A stretch of 64,000 nucleotides of DNA, taken from Rattus norvegicus. Its lineage: Eukaryota; Chordata; Mammalia; Rodentia; Muridae. Below the pieces are notes generated by a model. It made no database searches and was not told the DNA's origin. It worked only from the letters and a program-made list of their open reading frames with translations. Made by a program: the position numbers and the translations under genes. Below are positions 1 to 11,534 of the stretch, in pieces. Each line of letters opens with the position of its first letter. Position 1 is the first letter of the stretch. The stretch covers positions 235,255,602 to 235,319,601 of the forward strand of contig NC_086019.1 in NCBI RefSeq assembly GCF_036323735.1, in the 5' to 3' direction.

Positions 1-239
1 CTTTTTCTTGAGATAGGATTTTCTAAGTCTGGTGAGCTCCTTTGGCATATCAACTGCCATGCTTGCCTGTAAGGCTGACCTGAGGTTAAAAAACACAAAA
101 AGATGCTGTGGGATTAATAGAAAACCCATCCATCTCACTCCTGAAACTATGAGGAAGAGGAAGAAGGAAAGGAGATCAGAGTTTATACCTAGACAGGAGT
201 GTTCTGGCTTTGCCCTCCTTGGGACTAGTTTAAGGGCAC
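1..239. other. Unannotated sequence at window edge
   Basis: I see no repeat, RNA or exon that I can name. Short open frames occur but have no family resemblance. Confidence 0.5.
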
Positions 240-532
240 ACAGGAAGCTCACAGGAAGCATGTAGGAAGTACATAGGAAGCAAGCAGGAAGTGTTCAGGA
301 AGCATGCAGGAAGGACGCAGAAAGTACACAGGAAGTATGCAGGAAGCATGCAGGAAACATGCAAAAAGCACATAGGAAGTATGGAGAAAGCATGTAGGAA
401 GTAAGTGGGATGCAAGCAGGAAGTGTTCAGGAAGCATGGGGAAAGCTCGCAGAAAGATGCAGGAAACATGCAGAAAGCACACAAAGTATGCAGGAAACAT
501 ACAGGAAACATCCAGGAAGTACGCAGAGGCAC
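240..532. repeat. Purine-rich minisatellite (AGGAAGCATGC-like units)
   Basis: About 290 bp of imperfect tandem units of roughly 10-11 bp built on aggaagcatgc / aggaagtacac. The + strand is almost pyrimidine-free over long stretches. Units diverge by point changes and small length changes, so this is an old or slowly homogenised array. The overlapping − strand frames rich in Cys, Phe, Leu and Pro are translations of the repeat, not genes. Confidence 0.85.
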
Positions 533-1214
533 GCTTCACAAACGATGCATTTCTGAAGATAAAAAGGTTATGCCCCTGCAGCTTAGCACTGTCAGCACTG
601 TCCTTGACTCTTACCCTAGACAGGCAGCTGTTGAGTGACAACCTCTGGGCAGTCCACGGGTCAGCCTGGCAAAGGGAACTGCTGAGGTAAGGGACAGGAA
701 AGTGACAGCTAGAGACTGAGTGGGACCTGAGACCTGGGAAGCTGAGGCAAGAAGGCAAGGCACAAGCAGCATAGGAGCATCCATGGGGTTAAAATAATGG
801 ATCTAATGAAACCTCCCTCGTAGAAGACAGTAGGGAAAAGATTGTACGAACAGCCCTAGAAGCACATCCCTGAGTTTTCTGGCCAGGCAGCCCAGCATCA
901 TCCTTCCCCAAAGATGACTCTCATGCCCCTAAACACAAAAATGGCATCTGAAATAGGAGAGCTAGGGGAAAGTCGCTTCTGAGGCCAGATACATTTCATC
1001 CAGAAAGACTCCAGGAGAGCATTTCAATTGTAGAGATATATTTAATCGGGAACAGATTATACAGTTAATCTATGTTCCTCCTATCTGGCTGGCATATACT
1101 ACATTGTGATTTTATTTTTTCAGGAGAGTGTAGGTTATAGCAGAGTCAAAGAACCAATCAATGTTCTGTGTAGTGATATTAAATTTTGTGCACTCACTAT
1201 GGAATATTTCTGCC
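533..1214. other. Non-coding stretch without recognised features
   Basis: Mixed-composition sequence. No repeat family, RNA gene or exon was recognised here. Confidence 0.5.
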
Positions 1215-1830
1215 AGCCCCTCCTCCACTCCCCTTTTCGTATGTTCAGTTTTTATGATATTTTCACATACACTTTGCTTTTATAATCCTCTCCCTCTCCC
1301 TTGTTCCTCTGCATATAATCCTGCAGGTCCTCCTTGTCCCCTGAGTCCCCCCTCTTTTGCTTTCTTATTGCATATTTGACGATCGTGTCTTCCTTTATTA
1401 AGATCCCTGTCTCCCCTCTGATAGTCAATTCCTGTTCAAGTTTGATGACCTATGGCCACCCATCCCCGTTTGTATAATATGTATATTAAAACTGAGGAGA
1501 GCATATAAGAGAAAACATTGGCATTTATCTTTCTGAGTCTGGACTACATCCCTTAATATAATTTCTAGCTCCATCCATTTTCCTGCAAATGTTATGATTC
1601 TGGGTATTTTTTTTCCTTTTGCAGCTGAATAAAAATCCCAATGTGTGTGTCTACTATATTTTCTGCATTCGTTCCTTCGTTGACGGACATCGAGGCTGTT
1701 TCCTGCTACTGTGACGAGGGCTGTGGTTTCTGTGGATGAGCAAGTGTTTCTGTGGATGCTGACGTAGCATGCTGTGGGGATACGTGCCAGAGCGGCCTCG
1801 CTGGATCAGACGGCTCTGTATGCAGTGGTC
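1215..1830 (-). mobile_element. Old murine L1 fragment (ORF2 3' end and 3' UTR), antisense
   Basis: Read on the − strand, the right part resembles the last codons of L1 ORF2. The complement of 'gctgaataaaaatcccaatg' falls where the young L1 at 19.6 kb has its 'SAIKNN' region, and nearby text matches the same region in order. The left part resembles the pyrimidine-rich 3' UTR of older murine (Lx-type) L1. It is far more diverged than the 18.7-25.3 kb copy and carries no open frame. Boundaries are approximate. Confidence 0.65.
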
Positions 1831-1882
1831 TGGGTTTTATTTTTAGACTATTTTACTTTTATTTATACGTATCTATATATAA

Positions 1883-1937
1883 ATGTGTGTGTGTGTGTGT
1901 GCGCGCGCGCGCGCGCGCGCGCACATGTATATACATA
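1883..1937. repeat. (TG)n(CG)n alternating purine/pyrimidine tract
   Basis: Fifty-five consecutive bases alternate purine and pyrimidine without a break. They comprise a TG run (1884-1900), a pure GC run (1901-1922), then CA/TA steps to 1937. Such sequence is the classic substrate for left-handed Z-DNA. The pure CpG run is unusual in a methylated mammalian genome, where CpG decays. Confidence 0.9.
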
Positions 1938-2098
1938 AGTGTACTGGTGCCCCTGGAGGCCAGAATAGGACGTTAGATCTTATAGAGTTGTAAGCAGTTG
2001 TGAACCTCCTAGATTGAGTGTTGGTCATTGAACTTTCTTCGGTCCTGTATATGAGCTGCAAGCTATCCTAACCACTGAGACCTGTTTCTCCAGCCCAA
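1938..2098 (-). mobile_element. B3-type SINE, antisense
   Basis: On the + strand the order is 'ctggtgcccctggaggccag', then a gap-containing body, then 'ccactgagacctgtttctcc'. This is the reverse complement of the B2/B3 pol III head (ggctggagagatggctcag) and the B3 3' body. The alternating tract to its left occupies the place of the A-rich tail. Confidence 0.75.
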
Positions 2099-2671
2099 TA
2101 TTTTTTATTTTTTGAGGAACCCTATGTAAGAGAAACAAGTCTTCCTGCCCACTTATCTGTCTCTCCGGCACACTCGTTTTAATTTCCTTAAAAGAACTCT
2201 TTGCAATGTGCATTTGGTAAATTGTCATGTGCTGTTTGAACTCACTGAAAACTGACACTTGGAGCAGGCTTGCCCTCTTTTACCAGTTACCTCTCCGAAG
2301 CACCTCTGTTCTCCACGTGTCCTCCAGGGCCCCTTGTCCAGGAATGGGCTGCCCCACACACACACATGCACACTAACCCTGCAACTGAGGGAGGTAGGGG
2401 GAAGACGGGCAGAACAGCACAAGAGTGAAATATTATGTCCCTGAGAGTACCCAGAAAGTGAATCACCTCCAGCAGAAATTAGTACTGTGCATCCTGTGAT
2501 ATAAGAATATCTGCTGTAATGATGGGAAACCAGAAGCTGAGCATAGAAATCCTACCCTTGGAAAGGCTGTTCAATTGGGAGTTCCTACTACTAAATCAAC
2601 ATCCCTGGTCAGTTCTGCTGAATGTTTTTAGCCTTTAGCCTCTGACTCAGCGATGTTTCTCTGTTATCTAC
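2099..2671. other. Non-coding stretch without recognised features
   Basis: No recognisable exon, RNA gene or repeat family. It contains a short CA run near 2356-2370. Confidence 0.45.
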
Positions 2672-2755
2672 GTCTCAATATCTGCTGCTTACTATTTATG
2701 CACTTGCTATTTATACGTTTACATTTGCTTGCTGTATACCTAATAAGTTCATCCA
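2672..2755. repeat. Left copy of a ~75 bp direct repeat (partner 3308-3380)
   Basis: The order ctactatttatgc ... tttacatttgcttg ... taataagttcat recurs at 3308-3380 as ctgctatttatgc ... tttacttttgcttg ... taataagttcat, in the same orientation. The left copy has about 15 extra bases. The segment between the copies is about 550 bp. Confidence 0.6.
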
Positions 2756-2789
2756 CTTGAACCAGAAAGTACAGCTGTCATAGACCATT

Positions 2790-2885
2790 CTCCTGACTAC
2801 ACAGGGCATCCCCATATTGGATTCCATAGTGGCTGTACCATATTCCTCTCCCACCTGCAGTGAATAAGGGTTCAAGTTTCTCTTG
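2790..2885 (-). mobile_element. Possible ancient L1 3' UTR fragment, antisense
   Basis: 'ccatagtggctgtaccatat' followed by 'cccacctgcagtgaataagg' resembles the antisense of an L1 ORF2 3' region found in many mammalian L1 families. The equivalent region in the young copy is near 19815-19870. The match is short and diverged, so the call is tentative. Confidence 0.4.
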
Positions 2886-3051
2886 AGAAGATGAGTTTGT
2901 ACAGTAGGCTGCTGGTACTGCCCAGAGTGCAAGTTTGTCCTCATGTAGGGATGACTTGCTCCCTAGTTAAGATGTTCACTTGAACCTCATACACCAGCCT
3001 TCCATTGCTCTAACAATCACTGAATAGTCTATGACATACCAGTTAACAGCC

Positions 3052-3080
3052 ATGGTATTATTTTCAAGTAATAATACCAT
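3052..3080. other. Perfect 11 bp inverted repeat (hairpin-capable)
   Basis: The arms atggtattatt (3052-3062) and aataataccat (3070-3080) are exact reverse complements around a 7-base loop. No downstream T-run or gene gives it a role, so it is probably coincidental AT-rich palindromy. Confidence 0.6.
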
Positions 3081-3307
3081 CTCTCCTATCTCCAACACGT
3101 ATGCAGAGACAGAAAGAGAAGTAGGGAAGAGCAATGGAGGGGAGATGGATGGGTAAGATTTGTCAGCAAGTTTACAGGACATAGTGTAAAATGAAAATGT
3201 GGATCCCTGTCTGAACATCATCAAGAATTTTAATACAGAATAATTGCAAAATATTACACTAACAACAGAGAGGTCCTTATAAGAGCATGCTTCTCTGCTA
3301 GCTACTT

Positions 3308-3380
3308 ATCAATGTCTGCTAGCTGCTATTTATGCTTTTACTTTTGCTTGATATATATTTAATAAGTTCATTTAGGCTGT
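3308..3380. repeat. Right copy of ~75 bp direct repeat (partner 2672-2755)
   Basis: Same-orientation partner of the 2672-2755 sequence. It is slightly shorter and diverged, and runs into the TCTA/TCTG microsatellite. Confidence 0.6.
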
Positions 3381-3390
3381 TATTACCTGT

Positions 3391-3565
3391 GATGTCTATC
3401 TGTCTATCTATCTGTCTCTGTCTCTGTTTCTCTCTCTCGTGTGGTGTGTGTGTGTGTGTGTGTGTGTGTACGTGTGGTTGTATGGTTTTGTGTGTGTGTG
3501 CATGGTTGTGTGGTTTTGTGTGTGTGTCTGTATGGTTGTGTGGTTTTGTGTGTGTGTGTGTTTGT
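3391..3565. repeat. Compound microsatellite (TCTA/TCTG)n then (TG)n
   Basis: TCTA/TCTG units to about 3437 pass into broken (TG)n with repeated 'gtatggttgtgtggttttg' interruptions. This suggests a higher-order unit of about 30-36 bp. Open frames over it on both strands are repeat artefacts. Confidence 0.85.
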
Positions 3566-3671
3566 ATGCTTGTCCATCTATTCATCCCATCCATACACAT
3601 AAAAATCCTGTGCATTCTTACACAGGAAGAATGTCCTGTCCATTTTGTTTTTTAGAGCATCACACTGAAGT

Positions 3672-4030
3672 GGTGGTTTGAATGAGAAATATGTCCCATA
3701 AGCCCTGGTATTTGGACACTAGGCTCCCAGTTAACAATAGTTCTGTTTGGGGAGGTTTAGGTGTTACGGGCTAGCTGGAGGAAGTACATCCCTGAGGGTG
3801 GGCTGTGAGATTTTCAGCTGTGTTCCATGTCCAATTCCCTCACTCTGTGTTGTGATTTTGAGGAAGAGCTCTCAGCTTCCCACTCAAGCCTCCATGTCTG
3901 CAGCTTGCTGCCTGTCCTACCTCCCTCCCATGATGCACTCACCCCTTTGGACCCACTGGCCAAAATCAACTCTCTCCTCTTTGGCTACCATGCTTTATCA
4001 CAGCAATGGAAAAGTAACAGGCACACAGCA
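3672..4030 (-). mobile_element. Rodent dispersed repeat (gtggtttgaatgag... family), first copy
   Basis: It begins 'gtggtttgaatgagaaatat' and ends near 'cacagcaatggaaaagtaac', a pair of ends typical of a common murine repeat of 300-400 bp. The same family lies in inverted orientation at 53222-53612 and in a rearranged copy at 30780-31225. Strand is given relative to the 53 kb copy. I am not sure of the database name; an L1-associated 3' end or an LTR-like element are both possible. Confidence 0.6.
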
Positions 4031-5618
4031 TCGTATTTTTGTGTTCCCCAACCTGATTCTTCAGAGTTGAGCTGGATCTCCACAGGAGGACTTAACATTC
4101 TGTTTTCAGCCTGGCATGGTGGTGAAGAACAGGTACACGCTGATTTGTTTCTAGTCAGGGATGGTGGGACATGTTACTTGTTTTCTCTGAGTCCCATCTT
4201 TCTGATATGCAAAATTAAGGATTAAAAGTTATTAAGAGGGCTTTAATATTTTTTTGTTTTCAAAGTGTTAGATGTTGTGTTATGTAATAGACACAATTAT
4301 AATCAAACTTCTAAAGACTTTACTGTATGATATATAATCCCCCTTCCTTATTCAGGACTGAAGAGAGCTGTAAACTTCTTTCTGAGGGGGACTATTTGGG
4401 ACCACAGGGTTCTTGACTTGAGAAGGACCAGGCAACAAGGAAAACTCCTGTGTTAATGGATGCAAACCAAGATTCCTTCTTTGGAATGCAAAGGACACCT
4501 GGGGCTGCTCCACTGCTCCCTTACTGGTGTTTCCTGTTTTGTTAAGCATAAAGTAAATAAGTCAAAATCAACCACAACAAAACAACAACAAGATGCCAAT
4601 CAACGCTTTTAGCCATCATGGACTGTTGAAAGTTTGGTGTATTGTAGAGAAGGCCAAAACAAGAAACTGCACAGATACTTAAGTTAGTCTTCCATTACAG
4701 TGAGGGAATGGCTACGGGGAATCACACTGCTCAACGGGCTGTGAACTGGCTGAGCTGCGTCCTGCACTGTCTGGACAGCAGAGAAGACAGTCTGCAGCAG
4801 GCTGGGAGGAGGCAGAGGGAAATACAGAACGACTTTATTTTGCTGATTCTTTAAACTCTGCTCAGGTGATGGCCTTTGCATGTCTTTTGAATCCATTAAG
4901 CTTCCTCCGTTCATGATCACAGCTCCCGGTGTCCTTGATTTGTCTCCGCCTTCATTTTGTCTCAGCTCTTCAAAGTTTAAATGAACTCATTTGGTCTTTC
5001 CAAAGACTTCTTTATAAAAAAGTTTTAAAGAGCATAGGAGGTTGTGGTTTTTGAAATTTTATTTTCTCTCTAGAATTATACTTAAATGACTATGCAATTG
5101 TGTATCCACCCCTCCACTGATCAATATTGAGAAGTCCCCAGTAAGAAAACACAGACAAGGGAATGAACAACTTAAAAGTATAGGCCTTTATTTGGGGGAT
5201 GGGGCTGCTTTTAGGGGATTCTCTGTAAAGAAAAATTAGAGCCCACTGTTTGCTTAGAAGATGGGTTGTATAGGGAGAAGCAGGGCTGGACATAGGAGGT
5301 GGAAAGGTTTCCCTTTCTGGTCTGTAGTCGGCCTTTGAAAGAGTAACCACACTCAGTTAAAGAATGTTAGGTTATTGGTAAGCATCACTCCTAGCTGACC
5401 ACTCTAGGGTTCTACAAGACAGGGCAGTGAAGAATCTAGAAAAACAAATCAATGAACTTCTAGAAATCAAATTTTTCTAGTCACTGGAGTTGTCACAGTT
5501 CAGCTAAAATGGAAAAGTTTACAAAACGGTGTGGTCCTGGTTAACAAGTACATCTCTTAAAAATCTCTTCAACAGCTGGAGTTCAGCTTATACTCCTGTG
5601 AAGTTAATCACTCCTTGG

Positions 5619-5620
<2 letters not shown>
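4031..5620. other. Non-coding stretch without recognised features
   Basis: About 1.6 kb of unique-looking sequence. The open frames on both strands are under 140 codons and lack recognisable motifs. No splice-bounded exon or RNA was identified. Confidence 0.45.

Positions 5621-5621
<1 letters not shown>

Positions 5622-5672
<51 letters not shown>
5622..5672. repeat. (TA)n microsatellite
   Basis: Twenty-five or so uninterrupted TA dinucleotides at the tail side of the antisense B2 that follows. A TA repeat at a SINE tail is a common site of microsatellite birth. Confidence 0.95.
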
Positions 5673-5673
<1 letters not shown>

Positions 5674-5823
5674 CATTGCTGTCTTCAGACACACCAGAAG
5701 AAAGCATCAGCATCAGATCCCATTACAGATGGTTGTGAGCCACCATGAGGTTGCTGGGAATTGAACTCAAATCTTCTGGAAGAGCAGTTGGTGCTCTTAA
5801 CCACTGGGCCATCTCTCCATCCC
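5673..5823 (-). mobile_element. B2 SINE, antisense
   Basis: Clear reverse complement of B2. 'cttcagacacaccagaagaa' is the 3' body, 'ggttgtgagccaccatgagg' the middle, and 'cttaaccactgggccatctc' the complement of the pol III A-box head. Length is about 150 bp plus the TA tail, and divergence is moderate. Confidence 0.9.
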
Positions 5824-6804
5824 TCACTCCTTGATTTTTAAACAGAAAGTGTCACAGAGGTGTGGGGAGCAGGTAGTCTCAATATTAGGTATCCACCACT
5901 TTTCTGAAGTAAGAAATCAACTAGGTTTCACTTCTCTTCCTCCACAAAAAATGTTGACAGACACATGGTGAAGTGAGCATTATTGGCTTCTGTATAGAAT
6001 TAGCGTGAAATATAAACAAGAAGAAAGACTGGGCCAAACCATGTCCATCTACTGGACTCAAAAAATGGTGAGCAGAGAGGCTCGGAACGTCTTGACAGCC
6101 TCACCTGCCTTTGCCCTTCCAAACTTGCAGCAGAAGCAGTCAGGACAGGAGACCAGAAGGCTCAGAGGTTCCAGGGTTCTAGAACGAGTGCCTTGGGGAT
6201 GATGCGTATCTCTCAACACAACCCTCTCTTTAATCAAACCCTCCTTTTAATGATGAAAAGGACATCCCTCCTTTTGACAAGAGCTTCGAAATGCATAAGA
6301 AGTACCTTGTAAAAATTTACAGGCTTTTTTGAAGGATTGCTTTTTTTTTTCTTTTAAATACTTCCAATTACAGGTTTACAACAGAGCTCTTCCTAGGCCT
6401 CAGTCGTGCATTTAATATTCAAATGACTCTTGCAGGGAGACATCTGTTCCATGACCAGGCATGGAAATTCTTTTCAGGGCTTTACATCAGCCTGGGCTGA
6501 TGTTTGTCATGCTCTAGATTTCCTCAGGCACCTGTGTTTCGATTTAGGAGAGCAAGGTGAGGGACTTGAAGGCAGGGCATGATGTCTTCCTGATTATTCA
6601 GTGGCTGCCACTAAAAACACCTTGTTCGGCATATGTCTCATTAATTGTCTTTCCCCACCAACTACCCTCAATGTTTTCCCTCACTGTGCTAACACAATAT
6701 TCTGAGAAAAGGACATTTTGTTAATCTTTGAATCTCTTCTAAGAATATGCTTTGCTCATTGCATTAATCAACACATTTTTCCAAAAGTGCTCTATCTTTA
6801 AATG
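5824..6804. other. Unique sequence
   Basis: No named repeat. 6395-6660 is repeat-free, of balanced composition and without long open frames. It would be a reasonable place to look for a conserved non-coding element, but I cannot test that here. Confidence 0.4.
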
Positions 6805-6807
6805 TGT

Positions 6808-6857
<50 letters not shown>
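6805..6857. repeat. (TG)n microsatellite
   Basis: About 26 TG units with one TATG interruption near the start. Confidence 0.95.
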
Positions 6858-6858
<1 letters not shown>

Positions 6859-7244
6859 CAGCTCACTGTCCCCTGAGTACTACTTCTCCAACTGCTGTTA
6901 TATTTGAACCACATCTATTTTGCTGAATAGGCTTCATCTTTTGTACTCATTCTGGTTGGGATCTGCCTTGAAAGTGTGATGACGGGAAGGGTGTAAGAGT
7001 CTGAGAGATCAGGCTCAGTAAAGAGCAGGAAGGTTGAGTACTGTGTCGGATGGGTAGAGTAGAGTGTGGCTCATATCTGCCATTGATTTGCCATTTCCTC
7101 CCACTGTGCTTTACCTCATCTCCCTCTTCCTGCTCATTAATAAGCATTGTGAACTGGGCAACCTTGAAGCAAGGATAGAGTAAAATTAACTCCTCTAGGT
7201 GGGAGATGAACCTGACCTGACAGTAACACGAACAACGGTAATAA

Positions 7245-7445
7245 TGGCAGCTACAGTTGTTGAACATTTGCTGTGTTATAAATATCACTGTTGCTAACTT
7301 ACAAGCCTTCCATCATTTCATTTACTCCTCGGGAACATCCCACGGGATTGAACGTTTACTCCTCAGGAACAGTTCCCACTTTTTCAGTCTCAGAGAAGAG
7401 TGGACTAAAGTTCTAGAAGGTTACCTACTTTTACCGAATTCATCA
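7245..7445 (-). mobile_element. Possible MIR SINE, antisense
   Basis: 'gttgaacatttgctgtgtta' followed by 'catttcatttactcctc' resembles the 3' half of MIR read backwards (increase in tttga/gcacttactgtgtgcc, then catttaatcctcac). It is highly diverged, so the call is tentative. Confidence 0.35.
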
Positions 7446-8595
7446 CTCATATATTCTTATTCGTACCGCTCTGGGTCTTGTCTCTGACAACCACTTTGTC
7501 ACTCCTCCCTCACATGCAAATCCCAGCTCATCTGCTCGTCCACGTGAATCTCCCATGCTAGTTCCCTGTTAAAGGGGAACAGTGGGGCCAGGATGGACCC
7601 CTCTGAGTTCAGAATGGCTCTTCAGTCTGGCTGTGACATACTAACCCATATGGCCCGTTCTGGGTCATTCACCTGAATTACCAGTTAATCTAATTCAATG
7701 AAACACTTCTCTTTTTTAATTTTTAGCACATTGTCCGAATGTTTCACTTACTGTTATGTATCCCATTTAAATAACGCAATCAAGACATTTACCTGAGTCC
7801 AACATGTACTTTTCTGTAGCTGGTCACTCACTCATGTCCTTCAATGTGGTAAAAATACAGGTAGACGTTGTCACTTCCTTGTACATACGAGTAGTCAGGA
7901 CACAATGATACATACAGTTTTCAATGGTGGCTCTGCCCAGTTCCTATCTGTAGTTCCTGCTGCCAAGACGGCCAACAGCTGGCAACGTTGATGACTAACT
8001 TTTCAATTTTCTAGAAGGAGTTAACTAGACACAGTCCCATCTAATTTGCCTGAAGGTACAGATTTTTGCCCAGGGTAGATTTTAATTACACCTCCTCAAG
8101 AATCAATGGTATTTCACGTCTTGTGTAAAAGGCAGCATGGATACCAAAAGGAAACAATCCCATGGTTTAGAGGCAACACTGGGCAAATGGTGTCCTGCAG
8201 TTTATGTGCAGTCAGGTACCAGGAAGGAAGGAAGAAAACAGCCGCAACCCCAGGAGCTGTCTGTGGGTCTGTTTGCAAGGCTGTTCTGCTACTTTGCCTA
8301 AGCAAAGCTTTTGTTTGCCATGGTGAGGTTTACTTTTCTTTGAGATGTTAGCACTTGAAAAGGCTGGCCAACTTGTCCTTTTGAAGCAAGAATTGAGAAG
8401 TGAGAAATTCAGACACTTGTAATTTGCTTTTGCTAAAATGCATTTTGAATTTAATCTAGGTTCAAGCTCTTTCTCCATCAACTGCTTGGAGAGAAGTGGG
8501 AACACACCCAGTTCACTCTGGGGTTCCTCTATGGCCCAAGAGAGACAATGGCTGATATTTTGACCTACAAAGCTCGGTTTCCTTTACAATGAAGC

Positions 8596-8596
<1 letters not shown>
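7446..8596. other. Non-coding stretch without recognised features
   Basis: About 1.15 kb with no repeat family or gene that I recognise. Open frames are short and lack motifs. Confidence 0.45.
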
Positions 8597-8655
<59 letters not shown>

Positions 8656-8874
8656 TATGTGCTGTGTGTGTGTTATGTGGGGTGTGTGTGTATGTGTGTG
8701 CGTGTGTGGTATGTGGGGTGTGTGTGGTATGTGGGATGTGTGTGTGTCTATGTGGAGTGTCTGTCTGTCTCTCTCTCTCTGCATATGTGTATGTGTGTGT
8801 GTGTGTGGTATGTGGGGTGTGTGTGTTATGTGGGATGTGTGTGTGTCTATGTGGAGTGTCTGTCTCTCTCTCTC

Positions 8875-8925
<51 letters not shown>
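8597..8925. repeat. Compound TG / TCTC microsatellite with internal duplication
   Basis: A (TG)n run (to about 8653) is followed by interrupted TG with ATGTGG and TATGTG variants. Two TCTGTCTCTCTCTCT blocks (8759-8780 and 8858-8875) come next, then a second pure (TG)n (8879-8922). The stretch from 'gtgtggtatgtggggtgtg' to the TCTC block occurs twice, showing duplication of a ~100 bp unit. The predicted Cys-Val and Thr-His proteins are translations of the repeat. Confidence 0.9.
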
Positions 8926-10446
8926 TAATGAAAGAGATTTGTATCAGTGTTCCCTCCATTTCGATTTTCTCCAGGATAAGTTACTATCATCTTGATGACT
9001 TCAGTGAGACACCCAGCTCCTGTTCTATTTTCCTAATTCCCCAGTTTAGCAAAATCCTGGTTTCCCCCCTATTTCGTCCCCTACCTCTCCAGTGCCAGGA
9101 GTGGAGCACTCTCCTTCCTTCCAGGCCTGTATCAAGGATGTGTAACATTTTGGGGTAATAAAAATAAAATCCTTTTTGTTGTCTGTGTCATGGTTGTCTG
9201 TGTCATGTATTTGGATCAAGGCAGCCAGTCTCATTTGCAGACTGAACTCAGGTAACCTCTTTTTCTCCACTGCTCACAGACTCAGGATTTCTACTCACCA
9301 CAAGTCCCCACCACCCCCCACAATCCTCTTACCCAATGTTTCCCCTCCATTGCTGCATACAACATGTTAAAACAAGATTGCCTGTCTTCCGAACACTCAT
9401 CCTGCCATAATTTTTTAGTAGAGTGGCATCCTGAATCGTGGCCACCTGAAAGTCAGCTTCTCTACCAGAAGCCTCTATCTCACTCTCTTTTCCCTCACCA
9501 CAACCCCCAATCCTTTTGCCTGCCTGTTCCCTTTAAATTCCACAGCCAGACTCTTGGGCTACACAGAGAGGATAGGGGCCTCAACATCCGCCAATCACCT
9601 TGACCTCTCTTGTTTTACTTTTTTTTGCTTACTTGCCAACTGGATTGATATGAAAAGGATTTAAAGGGAATGAGGTCTCATTCCTTCCATGCTCTTCCGA
9701 GTATTAAAGTGAAAGAATTTTTGAATTAGTTTAGTGCCAGCCACTACATAAAGACTTAAAATCTCTTAACCTATTCATATCCTTAATACTTTTCCATTAA
9801 AAATCTTTTTATAATATGTTAGTACACTTAGTATGTTTTCTAGACCAAAGAACTAATTAGGTGTTAGAAACTAATTTTGGGTTATGCACAGGGTAAAGGG
9901 AGATCTGTATTATTGTTCTGTTTTTTCACTGTAGACCAAGGAAGAATCAGGAAAGAGTGTTCCCTTCCTAGGACCTACATGTCCTTGCTGTCACAGAAAG
10001 TATCTGGTAGTTCCTGTGTCTGCTGTAGCATTGCCTGGGGGAAGGGACAGCGCATGGGTCCACTCTTCTCTCTGGTTCCTCAGAGGAACACGGTCATTAG
10101 CTCCTACAATCTTTAAACTAGGGAACAAAATGATGACCCAAGTCTTTATTGCTGCCTCCTCCCTTTTCCCACCCACAGGTCATAGTTATTTCATAGCCAA
10201 GAATTCAGTTGATAGTTGGTGGAAAGTCTGTCCTAAGTCATCTATAGCAATTTTTCCTGTGGGAAGGGGGACATGAACAAATTGTATGACACATAATTGA
10301 ATGTTCCTATTAAACAACCACTTAAAAATGTTTGATGATCTCAATTCTTCCTAAACATTATTTTTCCACATAGTAATTTCCTGTGGCCTACTGTCAACTA
10401 TATTCTTTAAGCACTGTAGTAGATATCTCTCCATAGATATTCACAT
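8926..10446. other. Unique sequence
   Basis: No repeat family or gene recognised. It includes a short tandem duplication, ttgtctgtgtcatg repeated twice, at about 9179-9208. Confidence 0.45.
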
Positions 10447-10675
10447 TCTTTTAAAATGTTATGTGTATAGTTGTTTTGCTAGCATGTATGTCTGTTTACC
10501 ACACGTGTGCCTGGTGCCCAGTGAGGTCAAGAAAGGTGTTGTGTCCTCTAGAACCCAAGTTCCAGATGGTTGTGAGCCACTGTTTGGGTGCTGGGAATCA
10601 AACAAGGGTTATCTGGAAAGACCAGCCATTGTTTTTAATCTCAAAACCATTGAACCATGTCTCCGACGCACACAG
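10447..10675 (-). mobile_element. B3 SINE, antisense
   Basis: Body order on the + strand: 'gcatgtatgtctgtttacca', 'gtgcctggtgcccagtgagg', 'gatggttgtgagccactgtt', 'gggtgctgggaatcaaacaa', then 'ccattgaaccatgtctccga'. This matches B3 read in reverse, with the pol III head at the right. Divergence is moderate. Confidence 0.85.
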
Positions 10676-11530
10676 TTTAAATTTTTTTAAATTCTTGTTT
10701 ACCTCTATTTCAGAAACATTTGCTAGATAATTAGGTAGTTTTAGATTCCAAAGTAAAGCACTTTTTGAGTACAAAATTAGAGTCAAATAACATTGAGTCA
10801 TACTTTAAGGTACCAAATGGTAAAAAGACTATATTCAGTGAAAAATGTAATAAGGCAACAAGTACAAAGAAATTATTTCATCACCTATTACCTATCATCT
10901 TCAGGTCTGTCTATCTAGCCATCCATATATCTTCTACTTATCTACCATCTGCTTGACCCCATCATTATCGTCTGTCTTTCACACACATATTTAGAGAAAG
11001 CTACCTACACTAGCTCATTAAAATCTTAGGAGGCAATAGATTTATTACAGCTGATCTTTGACTCTTTTTCTCCAATTTTATTTTGCACAAACGATATACT
11101 GCTCGCATTAGAGTGTTTTAAAGTTAAGAGCATGTCTCACCCTCTTCTGCATGCATCCCATGGCTGACCTTCCAGCAGGACAATGTTGGACTCTCTCATT
11201 GTCAATGATTCTGAATGATTAAGGCCACTGCTTTACTCCCCCATCCTCTCCCGTTTAACAATGTCACTGATAATTTACTAGAGTCAATAAAGAAAACAAG
11301 TGAACAGAAGGACAAGATAGAATCAGCTCACTCTTCTGAACACACGAGACAATCAGAGAACACCCAGCTCTTTGCCAGCTGTCTACTCATGCACATGGTG
11401 GAGAGAAGCATTCTGTTCCAACATGGAGAGAAGGTACATCAGAGATGGAAAGAATTTGGAAGCTTCTTCCCTCAATCGTTCTGAAGACCCTGCCCTGGAT
11501 ATCTAATCTTTAAAAATGTCAAATTTATCG
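10676..11530. other. Non-coding stretch without recognised features
   Basis: AT-rich unique sequence. No exon, RNA or repeat recognised. Confidence 0.45.
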
Positions 11531-11534
11531 AAGG

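Noticed and set aside
3052..3080. Hairpin as a terminator or structured RNA
   Set aside because: The 11 bp stem is AT-rich with no T-run or transcript context, and such palindromes occur by chance.
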